Shown: positions 5,389 to 5,517 of the stretch, piece after piece
Layout of the letters: every line of letters starts with the position of its first letter
Position numbering within the stretch: position 1 is the stretch's first letter
Source of the DNA: Gemmatimonadota bacterium
GTDB lineage: Bacteria; Gemmatimonadota; Gemmatimonadetes; Palauibacterales; Palauibacteraceae
DNA length: 5,517 bases
Direction: 5' to 3'
NCBI GenBank assembly: GCA_029288095.1
Contig: JARFPW010000053.1
Location: forward strand, 1 to 5,517
The notes under the pieces: generated by a model
The model's database searches: none
What the model saw: only the letters and a program-made list of their open reading frames with translations
Told to the model about the DNA's origin: nothing
Program-made: the position numbers and the translations under genes

Positions 5389-5517
5389 GGCGCGGACGAC
5401 ACACGTTCGCGTCGGGACGAGCCGGCGGCAAGCATGGCGACGGTGAAACGTCCCTCCGAAGAAGTGTCGTTTTTTCAAAATATTGTCCGGCCGCACGAGA
5501 TCGGTCAGAAGGGATGC
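5389..5517 (-). other. Leader region upstream of the PspB-like/antiporter operon
   Basis: No complete gene is supported in these 129 bases. The minus strand carries an AT-rich patch around 5470-5486 (CAATATTTTGAAAAAACGAC), in sharp contrast with the G+C-rich surroundings, which is the best candidate for the operon promoter. CTGACC at the far right could be part of a -35 box, but spacing to a good -10 is not convincing. Downstream lies GGAGGG (5457-5452) and a 16-codon open frame beginning at ATG 5435 whose TGA overlaps the PspB-like start. The frame of the PspB-like gene stays open to the window edge, so a longer reading frame cannot be excluded. Confidence 0.4.

Noticed and set aside
4574..5446. 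290-codon plus-strand frame at the right side
   Set aside because: It runs antisense to both the antiporter and the coiled-coil gene, with Arg/Asp/His-rich content and no recognisable domain.

Overview
The window is a G+C-rich stretch of bacterial chromosome in which every gene I can support lies on the minus strand, so it reads from right to left. There are six complete protein genes and one cut off by the left edge. No RNA gene, CRISPR array, insertion sequence or phage feature was found. A periplasmic Spy-like protein with a cleavable signal peptide points to a Gram-negative organism. Many GTG starts, G+C-rich codons and short tight operons would suit Gemmatimonadota, Acidobacteriota or a similar environmental phylum, but the assignment is a guess.

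Right part (5517 to 3560): a 129-base leader with an AT-rich patch precedes a 103-residue protein with one membrane segment and a coiled coil, built like PspB. Its stop overlaps, as ATGA, the start of a 506-residue NhaC-type sodium/proton antiporter. The two look translationally coupled.

Middle (3559 to 2770): an intergenic segment with overlapping inverted repeats leads to a Spy/CpxP-like LTXXQ periplasmic protein. This protein has three tandem 9-residue MRQ repeats and an Arg/Gly-rich tail. A perfect 11-bp hairpin follows it.

Left part (2769 to 1): a probable operon encodes an enoyl-ACP-reductase-like short-chain dehydrogenase with a Y-x6-K site, an SLC13/DASS sodium-coupled dicarboxylate-type symporter, a 65-residue tail-anchored small protein, and the N-terminus of a carbon-nitrogen hydrolase (nitrilase superfamily). 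Gaps between the last three genes are only 4 bases. The best candidate start of the symporter is a non-standard ATC codon six bases after a strong GGGAGG site; no ATG, GTG, TTG or CTG in that frame would keep its whole N-terminus.

The window mostly holds known families: ion and carboxylate transport, envelope stress and lipid or redox metabolism. I do not see a clear undescribed system. The points worth a second look are the symporter start, the two small membrane proteins coupled to transporters, and the repeat architecture of the Spy-like protein.
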